NCBI RefSeq assembly: GCF_015694525.1
Contig: NZ_JADQDM010000025.1
Coordinates: forward strand, 1 to 52,506
Direction of reading: 5' to 3'
DNA from: Hymenobacter ruricola
Lineage (GTDB): Bacteria > Bacteroidota > Bacteroidia > Cytophagales > Hymenobacteraceae
DNA length: 52,506 bases
The position numbers and the translations under genes are program-made. The notes beneath the pieces are model-generated. The model had not been told where the DNA came from. It saw nothing but the letters and a program-made list of their open reading frames with translations, and did no database searches. Below are positions 25,737 to 34,395 of this stretch, piece by piece (the stretch's first letter is position 1; every line of letters starts with the position of its first letter).

Positions 25737-26786
25737 TTACAGAATCAGCATGGCGTCGCCGTAGCTGAAGAACTTATACTTCTCCTTAATGGCTTCTTTG
25801 TAGGCTTCCATCAGCAGGGGGTAGCCGGTGAATGCCGCCGCCAGCATGATGAGCGTGCTCTCCGGCATGTGGAAGTTGGTGAGCATGCAGTTGGCGATTT
25901 TGAAGTCGTGGGGCGGGAAAATGAACCGGTCAATCCAGCCTTGCGTGGGCTTCATGCGGGCATTGGCCGACACCGACGCCTCCATGGCGCGGATGGTGGT
26001 GGTGCCCACGGCGCACACTTTCTTCTTCTGGTCGAGGGCTTTGTTCACCACTTCGCAGGCCGGGGCCGTCACGATGAAGTTTTCCGAGTCCATCTTGTGC
26101 TTGGTCAGGTCTTCCACGTCCACCGTGCGGAAGGTGCCCAGGCCCACGTGCAGCGTCACAAACGCCGGCTCCACGCCCTTGATTTCCATGCGCTTCATCA
26201 CCTCGCGGGTGAAGTGCAGGCCGGCCGACGGCGCCGCCACCGCGCCAATGTGCTCGGCGTAGATGGTCTGGTAGCGCTCCTTGTCGGCGGGCTCGGTTTC
26301 GCGGTTGATAACTTCCTTCGGAATCGGGGTTTCGCCCAGCTCGTAGAGGGCCTTGCGGAACTCCTCGTCGGTGCCATCGAACAGGAATTTGATGGTGCGG
26401 CCGCGCGAAGTGGTGTTGTCAATCACTTCGGCCACCATGTCGGACTCGCCGAAGTACAGCTTGTTGCCCACGCGGATTTTACGAGCCGGGTCCACCAGCA
26501 CGTCCCACAGGCGCAGCTCCTTGTTCAGCTCACGCAGCAAAAACACTTCAATCTTGGCGCCGGTCTTTTCTTTGTTGCCGTAGAGGCGGGCCGGGAACAC
26601 CTTGGTGTCGTTGAACACCAGCACGTCGCCCTCGTTGAAATAATCGAGAATATCCTTAAAGTTGCGGTGCTCAATTTGGCCGGTGGCGCGGTGCACCACC
26701 ATCAGGCGGCTTTCGTCGCGGTTGCGAGCCGGGTGCATGGCCACCAGCTCCTCGGGGAGTTCAAATTTGAACTCATGCAATTTCAT
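25737..26786 (-). CDS. queA: S-adenosylmethionine:tRNA ribosyltransferase-isomerase
   Basis: QueA moves the ribosyl group of SAM onto preQ1-modified tRNA to make epoxyqueuosine, a wobble-base modification of GUN anticodons. The start MKLHEFKFELPEELVAMHP at 26786 matches the family's beginning (an ATG two codons earlier, at 26792, is also possible). Visible blocks are DVLVFNDTKVFPARL (about 54-68), GAVAAPSAGLHFT (about 183-195), HVGLGTFR, TTIRAMEA, and a C-terminal LTNFHMPESTLIMLAAAF...YGDAMLIL. At 349 residues the length is normal. A TACTTTTG -7 element lies 46 nt upstream. No other queuosine genes are in the window. Confidence 0.96.
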   Translation of the reverse strand: MKLHEFKFELPEELVAMHPARNRDESRLMVVHRATGQIEHRNFKDILDYFNEGDVLVFNDTKVFPARLYGNKEKTGAKIEVFLLRELNKELRLWDVLVDPARKIRVGNKLYFGESDMVAEVIDNTTSRGRTIKFLFDGTDEEFRKALYELGETPIPKEVINRETEPADKERYQTIYAEHIGAVAAPSAGLHFTREVMKRMEIKGVEPAFVTLHVGLGTFRTVDVEDLTKHKMDSENFIVTAPACEVVNKALDQKKKVCAVGTTTIRAMEASVSANARMKPTQGWIDRFIFPPHDFKIANCMLTNFHMPESTLIMLAAAFTGYPLLMEAYKEAIKEKYKFFSYGDAMLIL

Positions 26787-26831
26787 CGCCATAGGGCAGT
26801 ATTTGGGGGAAGATACGGAATTTTGGGGAGG

Positions 26832-26839
26832 CAAAAGTA
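26832..26839 (-). promoter_or_regulatory. Putative queA -7 element TACTTTTG
   Basis: Exact TAnnTTTG on the minus strand, 46 nt before the queA ATG, predicting a leader of about 40 nt. No TTTG is seen at -33 spacing. Confidence 0.5.
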
Positions 26840-27044
26840 CGGCTTTTTCCGGGAGTTTCCATTTTTGGGTGAACTCCCGGCGGCGGGGCGTGCTTTCATC
26901 ATCAGCAACTTCCCCGCGTGTTTCCGTCCTTTGGGCCCGCGAACCCAGTTTACGGAAAAGCGCCACGGTTGGCGAAAATCTTCCGATGCACTTTTGCGGT
27001 GGCGGCCCACGTCCTTTCTTCTTTTCTGCAACTGATTTTTCCCT

Positions 27045-28304
27045 ATGCTAGCGCTGCGCCTCACGTTCGAAAGCTTTCGTTTTGCCCTCGATGCCCTGAA
27101 ATCCAACTTGTTGCGCACGGTGCTGTCGCTGCTGGGCGTCACGGTGGGCATTTTTTCCATCATCGCCGTTTTCACCGTCGTCGACTCGCTGGAGGCCAGC
27201 ATCCGCCACAGCATGGACTTTGTGGGCGACAAAGTGATTTACGTGGCCAAATGGCCCTGGACCTTCGGCCCCGACTACCCGTGGTGGAAATACGTGAAGC
27301 GCCCGGTGCCCAACCTGCGCGAGTTTCAGGCCCTGCAGCGCCAGCTGGGGCCCAACCACAAGGGCGTGGCCATTTTCGCCGCCAACGGCAGCAACACCCT
27401 CACGGCCGGCTCCAACTCGGTGTCGGACTGCGCTTTGGAGGGCGTCAGCTACGAGTACCGGGTGGTGAGCAGCGTGCCCATTGCCGAGGGCCGCTACTTC
27501 ACCACCCTGGAAATGGACGCGGCGCGGCCGGTGGCCATCATCGGGGCCACCATCGCCGAAAACCTGTTTCCGCAGGGCGGCGCCGTGGGCCGCGAGTTCA
27601 AGGCGCGGGGGCAGAAGTTCATCGTCATCGGCGTGATGGAAAAGGAGGGCAAAAAGATTCTCGACACGCCCAGCAACGACTCCAACTGCCTGATACCGTT
27701 CTCGACGTTCACCAAGATATTTGCCCTGAGCACCAACGGCATGGGCGGCCCCAGCGCCTCGCTGGGCGTGAAAGGTACCGACGACGACCCGGGCCTCATG
27801 GATTTGGAGTACGAAATGCGCGGCGTGATGCGCAACATCCGCGGCCTGAAGCCCCGCGAGGAAGACAACTTTGCCCTGAACCGGCCCGAAATGTTTGCTT
27901 CCGTCATCAGCTCGCTGTTTAGCCGCATCGGCGTCATTGGGGCCATCATCGGGGGGCTGGCCACGCTGGTGGGCGGCTTCGGCATTGCCAACATCATGTT
28001 CGTGTCGGTGCGCGAGCGCACCAACATCATCGGGATTCAGAAGTCGCTCGGAGCCAAGAATTTTTTCATCCTGTTTCAGTTTCTGTTCGAGGCCATTTGC
28101 CTGTGCCTCATCGGGGGCGGGGCGGGGCTGTTTCTGGTCTGGCTCGTGACCATGATTCCGCAGGATGCCCTGCCGCTCACCATGAGCACGGCCCGCATTG
28201 CGCTGGGCCTGCTCATCTCGGTGGGCATTGGCATCATTGCCGGCATTGTGCCCGCCGCCGTGGCCGCCAACCTGGACCCCGTCATCGCCATTCGGGCCAA
28301 GTAG
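27045..28304 (+). CDS. MacB/FtsX-type ABC transporter permease
   Basis: This is a 419-residue inner-membrane permease of the MacB type. One transmembrane helix near the N-terminus (about 22-46, LLRTVLSLLGVTVGIFSIIA) precedes a large periplasmic MacB_PCD domain (about 50-270, with VAIIGATIAENLFPQG and GQKFIVIGVM). Three helices in the FtsX domain (about 295-415) follow, including GFGIANIMFVSVRERTNIIG, which contains the coupling-helix region, and a final GIVPAAVAANLDPVIAIRAK. No ATPase or membrane-fusion gene is adjacent, so it must pair with an ATPase encoded elsewhere. MacB-type pumps couple cytoplasmic ATP hydrolysis to periplasmic movement and export; the substrate is not apparent. The start at 27045 is the best fit to the family. 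Confidence 0.92.
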   Translation: MLALRLTFESFRFALDALKSNLLRTVLSLLGVTVGIFSIIAVFTVVDSLEASIRHSMDFVGDKVIYVAKWPWTFGPDYPWWKYVKRPVPNLREFQALQRQLGPNHKGVAIFAANGSNTLTAGSNSVSDCALEGVSYEYRVVSSVPIAEGRYFTTLEMDAARPVAIIGATIAENLFPQGGAVGREFKARGQKFIVIGVMEKEGKKILDTPSNDSNCLIPFSTFTKIFALSTNGMGGPSASLGVKGTDDDPGLMDLEYEMRGVMRNIRGLKPREEDNFALNRPEMFASVISSLFSRIGVIGAIIGGLATLVGGFGIANIMFVSVRERTNIIGIQKSLGAKNFFILFQFLFEAICLCLIGGGAGLFLVWLVTMIPQDALPLTMSTARIALGLLISVGIGIIAGIVPAAVAANLDPVIAIRAK

Positions 28305-28406
28305 TGGCGCGCGCTGGCTTCGCGTGGCTGACGGAAGCGCCGACGGCACCGGCCAACCACGCGGCGCAAAAATGCGTCTCTAGGGCCTTCACCATTGCTG
28401 TTTTTG

Positions 28407-29522
28407 ATGACGTTTCCTCCGTTTCTGCACCACGAAATTCTGGGCAATACCGTCAGTCAGTACCTCATTGCGGCGGTTGTTCTGCTGGCGGGCTGGGGCC
28501 TGCGCCAGCTGCTGTCGCTGCTGCTGAGCAAAGTGCTGTTTCGCCTCACCAAGCGCTACACGGCGGGCGTGACGGAAAAAGAGCTGCACGACCTGCTCAT
28601 TCAGCCGCTGTCGGTGCTGCTGTTTCTGGGCACGGCCTACCTGGCGTTTAGCGTGCTGCGCTACCCTCTGCCGCCCGATGCCGTGCCCGGCGTGGAGCCC
28701 TGGCCCAAAGTGGCGCTGCTGCGCGTGTTTCAGCTGGGTGTCATCGTTGCGGTGACCTGGGTGGCGCTGCGGCTCGTCGATTTTGCCCTGCTGGTGGTGC
28801 AGCGCCGCGGCGAGCTGCGCGAAACGCCCGCCATCACCCGGCTCGACCACCAGTTCTTGCCCTTCGCCAAGGATTTGCTGAAGGTGCTGGTCATCATCAT
28901 CGGGCTGATGGTGGTGCTGGGCGAGGTGTTCGGCGTGAACGTGACGGCCCTCATCGGCGGCCTGGGCATCGGCGGGCTGGCGGTGGCGTTTGCGGCCAAG
29001 GAAAGCCTCGAAAACCTCATCGCCTCGTTCACCATCTTCCTCGACCAGCCCTTCGGCGTGGGCGACCTCGTGACGGCCGGCGACGTGAGCGGCACCGTCG
29101 AGAAAATTGGTTTCCGCAGCACCCGCCTGCGCACCGCCGAGAAAAGCTACGTGACCGTGCCCAACAAAAGCATGATTGACAAGCCCCTCGACAACCTCTC
29201 GCTGCGCACCTCGCGCCGCGTGGGCTTCACGCTCATCTTCGACCAGAAAACCACCAGCGCCCAGCTCCACGCCATCATCGCCGGCTCGCTGGCCGCCATG
29301 CAGGCCCACCCGCTCGTGACCCAGGACGTGCAGATGAAGTTCAACGCCCTCACGCCCGCCGGCAAGGAAGTGACCGTGCAGTACTTCGTGGACACCACCA
29401 GCTACGACGAGTACCTCAACGTGAAGGAAGACCTCAACTACCGCCTCATCGAAGTGGTGGAGCAGCACGGCGGCGCCTTCGCGGGCACGGCCGCGCCGGT
29501 GCCGGTGGCCGGCAAGGTCTGA
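28407..29522 (+). CDS. MscS-type mechanosensitive ion channel
   Basis: This is a 371-residue inner-membrane channel. The ATG at 28407 (MTFPPFLHHEIL) replaces an in-frame TTG at 28395. Four transmembrane segments (about 14-36, 66-86, 104-126 and 148-175) precede the MscS pore-lining helix and beta domain: VNVTALIGGLGIGGLAVAFA (Gly/Ala-packed TM3), KESLENLIASFTIFLDQPFG, VGDLVTAGDVSGTVEKIGFR and VTVPNKSMIDKPLDNLS. The C-terminal alpha/beta vestibule domain completes the normal architecture. MscS channels open when membrane tension rises and protect against osmotic shock. It follows the ABC permease by 102 nt with a separate role. Confidence 0.93.
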   Translation: MTFPPFLHHEILGNTVSQYLIAAVVLLAGWGLRQLLSLLLSKVLFRLTKRYTAGVTEKELHDLLIQPLSVLLFLGTAYLAFSVLRYPLPPDAVPGVEPWPKVALLRVFQLGVIVAVTWVALRLVDFALLVVQRRGELRETPAITRLDHQFLPFAKDLLKVLVIIIGLMVVLGEVFGVNVTALIGGLGIGGLAVAFAAKESLENLIASFTIFLDQPFGVGDLVTAGDVSGTVEKIGFRSTRLRTAEKSYVTVPNKSMIDKPLDNLSLRTSRRVGFTLIFDQKTTSAQLHAIIAGSLAAMQAHPLVTQDVQMKFNALTPAGKEVTVQYFVDTTSYDEYLNVKEDLNYRLIEVVEQHGGAFAGTAAPVPVAGKV

Positions 29523-29550
29523 ACCCCGTGACGGGGGAGCAAGCCGGCCG

Positions 29551-29558
29551 TAATTTTG
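29551..29558 (+). promoter_or_regulatory. Putative -7 element TAATTTTG for the TonB receptor/DUF4249 operon
   Basis: Exact TAnnTTTG match 46 nt before the receptor ATG at 29597. It begins 28 nt after the MscS stop codon. No TTTG at -33 spacing. Confidence 0.45.
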
Positions 29559-29596
29559 ACGGGCCACCTTTTTGTGGTGTTTTCTCCGTTGATTCG

Positions 29597-31945
29597 ATGC
29601 GTAAGGTAAGTGGTTTGGGGTTGCCTCTTTTGGGGATGGTGCTGGTGTGGATGGTGGGCGGCCCCGCGGCGGCCCAGAGCCGCGTGACGGTGAGCGGCAC
29701 GGTGAAAGACGCCAAAACGGGCGAGGACCTGAGCGGCGCGTCGGTCCGCATCGTGGAACTCCCGGGCGTGGGCGCCGCGGCCAATGCCTACGGCTTTTAT
29801 ACCCTCACGGTGCCCGCGGGCACCTACACGGTGGAAGCCAGCTTTGTGGGCTACCAGGCGCAGCCGCGCAAGGTCACGCTTGATAAAAGCCAACGCCTGG
29901 ATTTCAAGCTGGGCAGCGGCGGCCAGGAGCTGACCGAAGTGGTGGTGACGGGCCGCAACTCGCCGGTCAACATCAGCAAGGCGCAGGCCGGCGTCGAAAC
30001 GCTCGACATGAAGCAGGTGGCCAAGGTGCCGGTGCTGTTTGGCGAGAAGGACGTCATCAAAACCCTGACCTTGCTGCCGGGCATCAAGACGGCGGGGGAG
30101 GGCAGCAGCGGCTTTTCGGTGCGCGGCGGCAACACCGACCAGAACCTGATTTTGCTGGATGAGGCGCCCGTGTACAACGCCTCGCACTTGCTCGGCTTTT
30201 TTTCGACTTTCAATTCCGACGCCATCAAGGACCTGACCGTGTTCAAGGGCGGCATGCCGGCGCAGTACGGCGGGCGCCTCTCCTCAGTGGTGGACCTGCG
30301 GATGAAGGACGGCAACAACCAGCAGCTGCACGGCAGCGGCGGCATCGGGCTCATTGCCTCGCGCCTGGCGCTGGAAGGGCCCATTGTGAAGGACAAAGGT
30401 TCGTTCCTCGTCACCGGCCGCCGCACCTACGCCGACTTGTTTCTGAAGCTCTCCTCCAACCCCACCACCAGAAGTGCCAGCCTGTATTTCTACGACCTCA
30501 ACGCCAAGGCCAATTACACGCTGGACGCCCGCAACCGCCTGTACTTCTCGGGTTACCTGGGCCAGGACGTGCTGGGCATCAGCTCCTTCGGCAGCACCTA
30601 CGGCAACCAGACGGCCACGCTGCGCTTCAACCACCTCTTCACCGACCGGCTGTTCAGCAACACCTCGTTCCTCTACAGCAAGTATAACTACCAGATTCGC
30701 CTCACCACCAGCGACCAGGACATTCGCATCGATTCCAAGATTCAGGACTGGAACCTGAAGCAGGACTTTGAGTTCACGCCGAGCGCCACCCAGACGCTGC
30801 GCTTCGGCGCCAATGCCATTTACCACACCATCACGCCGGGCCGCATTTCGGCCGGGGCCAGCTCCGGGGTGAACTCGACGGAAGACAAAACCAACCATTC
30901 GCTCGAAACCGCGGCCTACGTTTCGCACGAGTGGGCGGCCACCGAGAAACTGGACTTCACCACCGGCCTTCGCCTGTCGGGGTTCAGCCTGCTGGGCAAA
31001 GGCGACTATTCGACCTACGACGTGGAAGGCAACGCGCTGTCCACCCGCCGCTACGGGCTGGGCGAAGTGGTGAAAACCTACGTCCGCCTGGAGCCGCGCC
31101 TGGCGGCCAGCTACCAGCTCACGCCCCGCGCCACGCTCAAGGCCGGCTACGCCCGCAACGTGCAGAACCTGCACCTGCTCAGCAACTCGGCCTCGTCGTC
31201 GCCCACCGATTTGTACGTGCCCACCTCGCTGAATGTGAAGCCCGAACTGGCCGACCAGGTTTCGGCGGGCTACTTCCGCGCGTGGGGCGAAAACCGGGAA
31301 TATTCCTTTTCGGCCGAAGTGTACTACAAGTGGCTGCAAAACCAGATTGACTACCGCGACGGCACCCGCCTGGGCATCAGCACCGACGTGGAAAGCACCT
31401 TGCTCTACGGCAAAGGCCGCGCCTACGGCATCGAGCTGCTGCTCAAGAAGGAAACCGGCCGCCTCACCGGCTGGCTGGCTTACACGCTCAGCAAGTCGGA
31501 GCGCCAGTTTGCCGACATCAACCGCGGCGCGTGGTTCAACGCCCGGCAAGACCGGCCGCACGACGTGTCGGCCGTGGCCGTGTACCAGCTCACGCCCAAG
31601 TGGAGCCTGTCGGGCACCTTCGTGGCCAGCACCGGCAGCGCCGTCACCTACCCCGTGGGCAAGTACCAGGCCCTGGGCCAGGTCGTGAGCCTCTACAGCC
31701 TGCGCAACGCCGACCGCCTGCCCCACTACCAGCGCCTGGACCTCGGCGCCACCCTCGAAAAGCCCCAACAGGAAGGCAAGCGCTTCCACAGCAGCTGGAA
31801 CTTCTCCATCTACAACGTGCTGGGCCGCGAAAACCCCTACATCATCACCTTCGAAACCGTGCCCGACGACCCCACCCGCACCCAGGCCCTGCAAACGGCC
31901 CTGTTCAAGATGATACCGTCGGCGACCTACAATTTCAATTTTTAG
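29597..31945 (+). CDS. TonB-dependent receptor paired with DUF4249 lipoprotein
   Basis: This is a 782-residue outer-membrane receptor. The start at 29597 gives a signal peptide (MRKVSGLGLPLLGMVLVWMV, cleavage after AAAQS). A carboxypeptidase-like regulatory domain (about 30-112, VTVSGTVKDAKTGEDLSGAS) precedes the plug: LTEVVVTG, VLFGEKDVIKTLTLLPGIK, GFSVRGGNTDQNLILLDEAP and FKGGMPAQYGGRLSSVVDLR. The barrel of about 550 residues ends in aromatic YNFNF, a typical outer-membrane assembly signal. Receptors of this subgroup pair with DUF4249 lipoproteins, as here (gene 76 nt downstream). Energy comes from TonB-ExbBD encoded elsewhere. The substrate is unknown. An upstream in-frame start at 29528 was rejected, since it lies before the -7 element. 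Confidence 0.93.
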   Translation: MRKVSGLGLPLLGMVLVWMVGGPAAAQSRVTVSGTVKDAKTGEDLSGASVRIVELPGVGAAANAYGFYTLTVPAGTYTVEASFVGYQAQPRKVTLDKSQRLDFKLGSGGQELTEVVVTGRNSPVNISKAQAGVETLDMKQVAKVPVLFGEKDVIKTLTLLPGIKTAGEGSSGFSVRGGNTDQNLILLDEAPVYNASHLLGFFSTFNSDAIKDLTVFKGGMPAQYGGRLSSVVDLRMKDGNNQQLHGSGGIGLIASRLALEGPIVKDKGSFLVTGRRTYADLFLKLSSNPTTRSASLYFYDLNAKANYTLDARNRLYFSGYLGQDVLGISSFGSTYGNQTATLRFNHLFTDRLFSNTSFLYSKYNYQIRLTTSDQDIRIDSKIQDWNLKQDFEFTPSATQTLRFGANAIYHTITPGRISAGASSGVNSTEDKTNHSLETAAYVSHEWAATEKLDFTTGLRLSGFSLLGKGDYSTYDVEGNALSTRRYGLGEVVKTYVRLEPRLAASYQLTPRATLKAGYARNVQNLHLLSNSASSSPTDLYVPTSLNVKPELADQVSAGYFRAWGENREYSFSAEVYYKWLQNQIDYRDGTRLGISTDVESTLLYGKGRAYGIELLLKKETGRLTGWLAYTLSKSERQFADINRGAWFNARQDRPHDVSAVAVYQLTPKWSLSGTFVASTGSAVTYPVGKYQALGQVVSLYSLRNADRLPHYQRLDLGATLEKPQQEGKRFHSSWNFSIYNVLGRENPYIITFETVPDDPTRTQALQTALFKMIPSATYNFNF

Positions 31946-31974
31946 CCCGGCCGGTTGTGCAGGCAGCGCTTTTT

Positions 31975-32007
31975 AGAACGTCCTGCTTCGACAAGCCCAG
32001 CAGGATG
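31975..32007. repeat. Interspersed repeat copy upstream of the DUF4249 gene
   Basis: AGAACGTCCTGCTTCGACAAG followed by CCCAGCAGGATG is a reverse-complement version of the element at 22836-22878 (CATNCTG...GTCGAAGCANGACGT). It lies between the receptor and lipoprotein genes of one operon. Confidence 0.65.
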
Positions 32008-32021
32008 CGCCGATTATTCTT

Positions 32022-32831
32022 ATGAAAAACCCATTGCTTTTCCGTCTGGCCACCGCTGGCATTGCCTTGTTTCTTGCCTCGGCTTGTCAGAAAGTCATTA
32101 ACCTGGACCTGAAATCGGCCGAGCCGCGGCTGGCCATTGAAGGCAACCTGGCCGATGACGGGCGGCCCTGCACCGTGCTGGTGTCGCGCAGCACGAGCTA
32201 CTCCAGCCCCAACACGTTTCCGGCCGTGAGCGGGGCCGTAATCACGCTCAGCGACGATGCGGGCGGCCTCGAAACCCTGGCCGAAACCAGCACGCCGGGT
32301 ACCTACCGGGGCCGCGTCCTCACGGGGCAGCCGGGCCGGCGCTACACGCTGCGCGTCGAAACCGGGGGCGAGGCTTTCGTGGCCGCCGCCACGCTGCCGC
32401 CCGCGGTGCCGCTTACGGGCCTGCGCGTCGAAAAATCAGGTTTTGGCGACCGCCTGCAGGTGGTGCCTGAATTTGTGGACCCCGCCGGCGTGCCGAATTC
32501 CTACTTGTTTCGGCAGTACCGCAACGGCCGTCTGAACAAGACGCTGTTTCTGCAAAACGACGACCTCACCGACGGCAAAGCCAACGCCCGCCCGCTGTTC
32601 GGCCGGGGCGACGACGACTTCGACAAGCTGGTGGCCGGCGACAGCGTGCGCATCGAGATGCAGAACATTGACGCCGGCGTGTACGCCTACCTGCGCACGC
32701 TCAGCCAGGTGTTGCAGGGCGGCACCACGGCCGCGCCCGCCAATCCCAAATCAAACTTTTCGGGGAATGTGCTCGGGTATTTCAGCGCCTACTCGGTGCG
32801 CCGTCGCACGGCTCTGGTGCCGCTGCTGTAA
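32022..32831 (+). CDS. DUF4249 family lipoprotein
   Basis: This is a 269-residue lipoprotein with signal MKNPLLFRLATAGIALFLAS and lipobox SACQ at about residue 22. The mature start VINLDLKSAEPRLAIEGNLA is the typical DUF4249 opening, followed by a beta-sandwich-like domain (VSGAVITLSDDAGGLETLAE, YTLRVETGGEAFVAAATLPP). DUF4249 proteins are regular partners of TonB-dependent receptors in Bacteroidota, perhaps as surface lids comparable to SusD. It ends with GYFSAYSVRRRTALVPLL. It is co-directional with the receptor gene and 76 nt from it; a repeat copy lies between. Role in substrate capture is inferred from the pairing. Confidence 0.9.
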   Translation: MKNPLLFRLATAGIALFLASACQKVINLDLKSAEPRLAIEGNLADDGRPCTVLVSRSTSYSSPNTFPAVSGAVITLSDDAGGLETLAETSTPGTYRGRVLTGQPGRRYTLRVETGGEAFVAAATLPPAVPLTGLRVEKSGFGDRLQVVPEFVDPAGVPNSYLFRQYRNGRLNKTLFLQNDDLTDGKANARPLFGRGDDDFDKLVAGDSVRIEMQNIDAGVYAYLRTLSQVLQGGTTAAPANPKSNFSGNVLGYFSAYSVRRRTALVPLL

Positions 32832-32977
32832 CGGCAACTGCCGCAAGGCTGGAGTGCTTCAGAAAAGACCATTGGGAAGCTTGGTGTGCTGGCTCTGGCT
32901 TGTACCAGATACTTGTTCATTGGCTTTGGTAGCAGAGGCCGAATAAATTATGTGCTTTCGGACTGCCGATTTAACAA

Positions 32978-33005
32978 AGAAGGCCGCTCAACTGAGCGGC
33001 CTTCT
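32978..33005. terminator. Bidirectional hairpin between convergent genes
   Basis: Perfect 13-nt arms AGAAGGCCGCTCA / TGAGCGGCCTTCT with an AC spacer. The core is the same as in the hairpin at 19267-19304, but the poly-T tract is missing. It serves the convergent DUF4249 and TerB-like genes. Confidence 0.75.
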
Positions 33006-33030
33006 CCATAGGATGAACCCAGGATTATTC

Positions 33031-33082
33031 GTCCACGAAATCCGTGGAATCCAAAAAATCCGCATGAATCCGTGGTTCTGAC
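33031..33082. repeat. Repeat rich in AATCCGTGG/AAAAAATCCG words
   Basis: The sequence GTCCACGAAATCCGTGGAATC then CAAAAAATCCGCATGAATCC and GTGGTTCTGAC has the word content of the 51-bp arms at 19185/19331. As there, it stands beside a GGCCGCTCA hairpin and abuts the stop codon of the minus-strand gene. Confidence 0.6.
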
Positions 33083-33084
33083 AA

Positions 33085-33984
33085 TTACCGGCCGCCGAAC
33101 AGGCCGCCCAGCATGCCGCCAAGTCCACCGCCGCCAAGCAGGCCACCCAGCCCGCTGCCGCCCGCGCTAGCCGGCTGCGAGTTGGGGCGCCCGCCCAAGC
33201 CGCCGAGGATGGACATCATCGAGCCGAGCCCGCCGCTGCCGATGGCCGTGCCCTGCTGCGGGTAATTGGTCTGCTGGCCCCCGCCGCCCATCAGCCCGCC
33301 CAGCATGCCGCCGCCCAGCAAGCCGCCGAGCATACCGCCCAGCCCGCTGTGGGCCGCGCCGCCCAGCAAGCCGCCCATGGTGCTGCTGCCGCCCAGGCCA
33401 CCCAGCAGGCCACCGCCGCCCTGGTTCTGGTTGCTGCCGCCGCTCATCACCCGCGAAATCACCATGGGGGCCACCACGCCAAGCAGGCCGGTCATCAGAG
33501 CGCTTTTGGGAATGCCCACGCTGGAGAGCTTGTCGCCAATGCGGTCGAAAAAGCCTTGTTTGGCGGGGTCCTGCGGGTCGTGGGGCACGGAGGCGGCTTG
33601 GTCGACCACCGTTTCCAAGGTCTGTTTCTGCTCGGGGTTGATGCCGAGGTACTGCGCCATCTTGCCAATCATGGCCTCCTCGTCGTTGGCGTAGGCGCCG
33701 TCGGCGCGCGCAAAGCTGATGAGGTCCGTCACGAGCGAAAAGCGCAGGTCGCTGCCCTTCAGGGCGTCCAGGTTCTGCTGAATGCTTTGGTTATTGGCGT
33801 CCTGCGCGGCGGCCAGCACCTGCTGCGTGGCGCCGCCCGAGAGGCCCGCCTGCTGCGCCAGCGCCTGCAGAAACTGGGTTTCGGCGCCGGAGGCCTGGCG
33901 GTCGGCGGTGGCGAGGCTGGCAATGGCGCTCAGGTAAGCGGTTTTTTCGGCTTCGGAGTAATTCTGGAGGAGTTGGGTGTCCAT
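33085..33984 (-). CDS. TerB-like helical domain protein with Gly-rich C-terminus
   Basis: This is a 299-residue protein starting MDTQLLQNYSEAEKTAYLSA at 33984; an in-frame start at 34095 was rejected. The first ~135 residues are helical and resemble TerB-like domains (YLSAIASLATADRQASGAET, FARADGAYANDEEAMIGKMA), with acidic residues spaced as in tellurite-resistance TerB. A hydrophobic stretch (LMTGLLGVVAPMVISRVMSG) follows. The last ~130 residues are Gly/Leu/Met-rich blocks of GGLLGG, GGMLGG and GLGG type with short Ser/Gln interruptions. I see no signal peptide, so a cytoplasmic or membrane-associated place is likely. The Gly-rich tail could be a phase-separating or assembly segment, which is speculation. 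Function unknown. Confidence 0.7.
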   Translation of the reverse strand: MDTQLLQNYSEAEKTAYLSAIASLATADRQASGAETQFLQALAQQAGLSGGATQQVLAAAQDANNQSIQQNLDALKGSDLRFSLVTDLISFARADGAYANDEEAMIGKMAQYLGINPEQKQTLETVVDQAASVPHDPQDPAKQGFFDRIGDKLSSVGIPKSALMTGLLGVVAPMVISRVMSGGSNQNQGGGGLLGGLGGSSTMGGLLGGAAHSGLGGMLGGLLGGGMLGGLMGGGGQQTNYPQQGTAIGSGGLGSMMSILGGLGGRPNSQPASAGGSGLGGLLGGGGLGGMLGGLFGGR

Positions 33985-34179
33985 GGAAAAGGAAGGTTGG
34001 GTGAAAAGAATTATCGGGAGCTTAACGGGAGCGGCCCGAATACGTTGCTTGCCAGCAGGCCGCTCCGGGCCCCCGCTTTTGCCCTTCCCAGCCACAACAT
34101 TTCTTTCCTTGAAAATGAAGGAATTGCTGCGTCAGCGGGCTCCAAACCGAAAAAATCTGCTCGCTAAATCGGCATTTCG

Positions 34180-34211
34180 TTTGGTGCTTCCAAAATCACC
34201 CCCCATCTTTG
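34180..34211 (+). promoter_or_regulatory. Putative promoter of the tRNA-Val pair
   Basis: TTTG (34180-34183), 20 nt, then CATCTTTG (34204-34211), which is one mismatch from TAnnTTTG. The predicted start is about 20 nt before the first tRNA. The spacing equals that at the nagB and susC promoters. Confidence 0.6.
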
Positions 34212-34234
34212 CAATCCCAAACGGAAATGCCCAC

Positions 34235-34309
34235 GGGGGATTAGCTCAGCTGGTTCAGAGCATCTGCCTTACAAGCAGAGGGTCGTAGGTTCGAACCCTA
34301 CATCCCCCA
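34235..34309 (+). tRNA. tRNA-Val (anticodon TAC)
   Basis: This folds as a standard 75-nt tRNA. Acceptor GGGGGAT (34235-34241) pairs with ATCCCCC (34302-34308), discriminator A. The D arm begins TAGCTCAGCTGGTTCAGAGCA. The anticodon stem CTGCC/AGCAG region presents loop TTACAA with anticodon TAC. The T arm is GTAGGTTCGAACCCTAC. CCA is not fully encoded. Confidence 0.95.
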
Positions 34310-34318
34310 CGCTGAAAG

Positions 34319-34355
34319 ACAGCCACTTCGCTGCAAAGCCAGGTGGCTGTTTTAT
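34319..34355 (+). terminator. Hairpin after the first tRNA-Val
   Basis: ACAGCCAC (34319-34326) pairs with GTGGCTGT (34343-34350), followed by TTTATTT. It might terminate or act as a processing signal between the two tRNAs. Confidence 0.65.
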
Positions 34356-34395
34356 TTAAGGTGCCTACAAGTACATATTGGTACTTGAATTCATT

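Noticed and set aside
28305..28406. Possible operon link between the ABC permease and the MscS channel
   Set aside because: The 102-nt gap has neither a clear promoter nor a terminator, and the functions are unrelated; shared direction alone is weak evidence.
33090..33450. Short regular repeats suggesting a CRISPR array or minisatellite
   Set aside because: They are the Gly-rich codons of the TerB-like protein (GGLLGG and similar) with irregular spacing. No CRISPR array or cas gene is present anywhere in the window.
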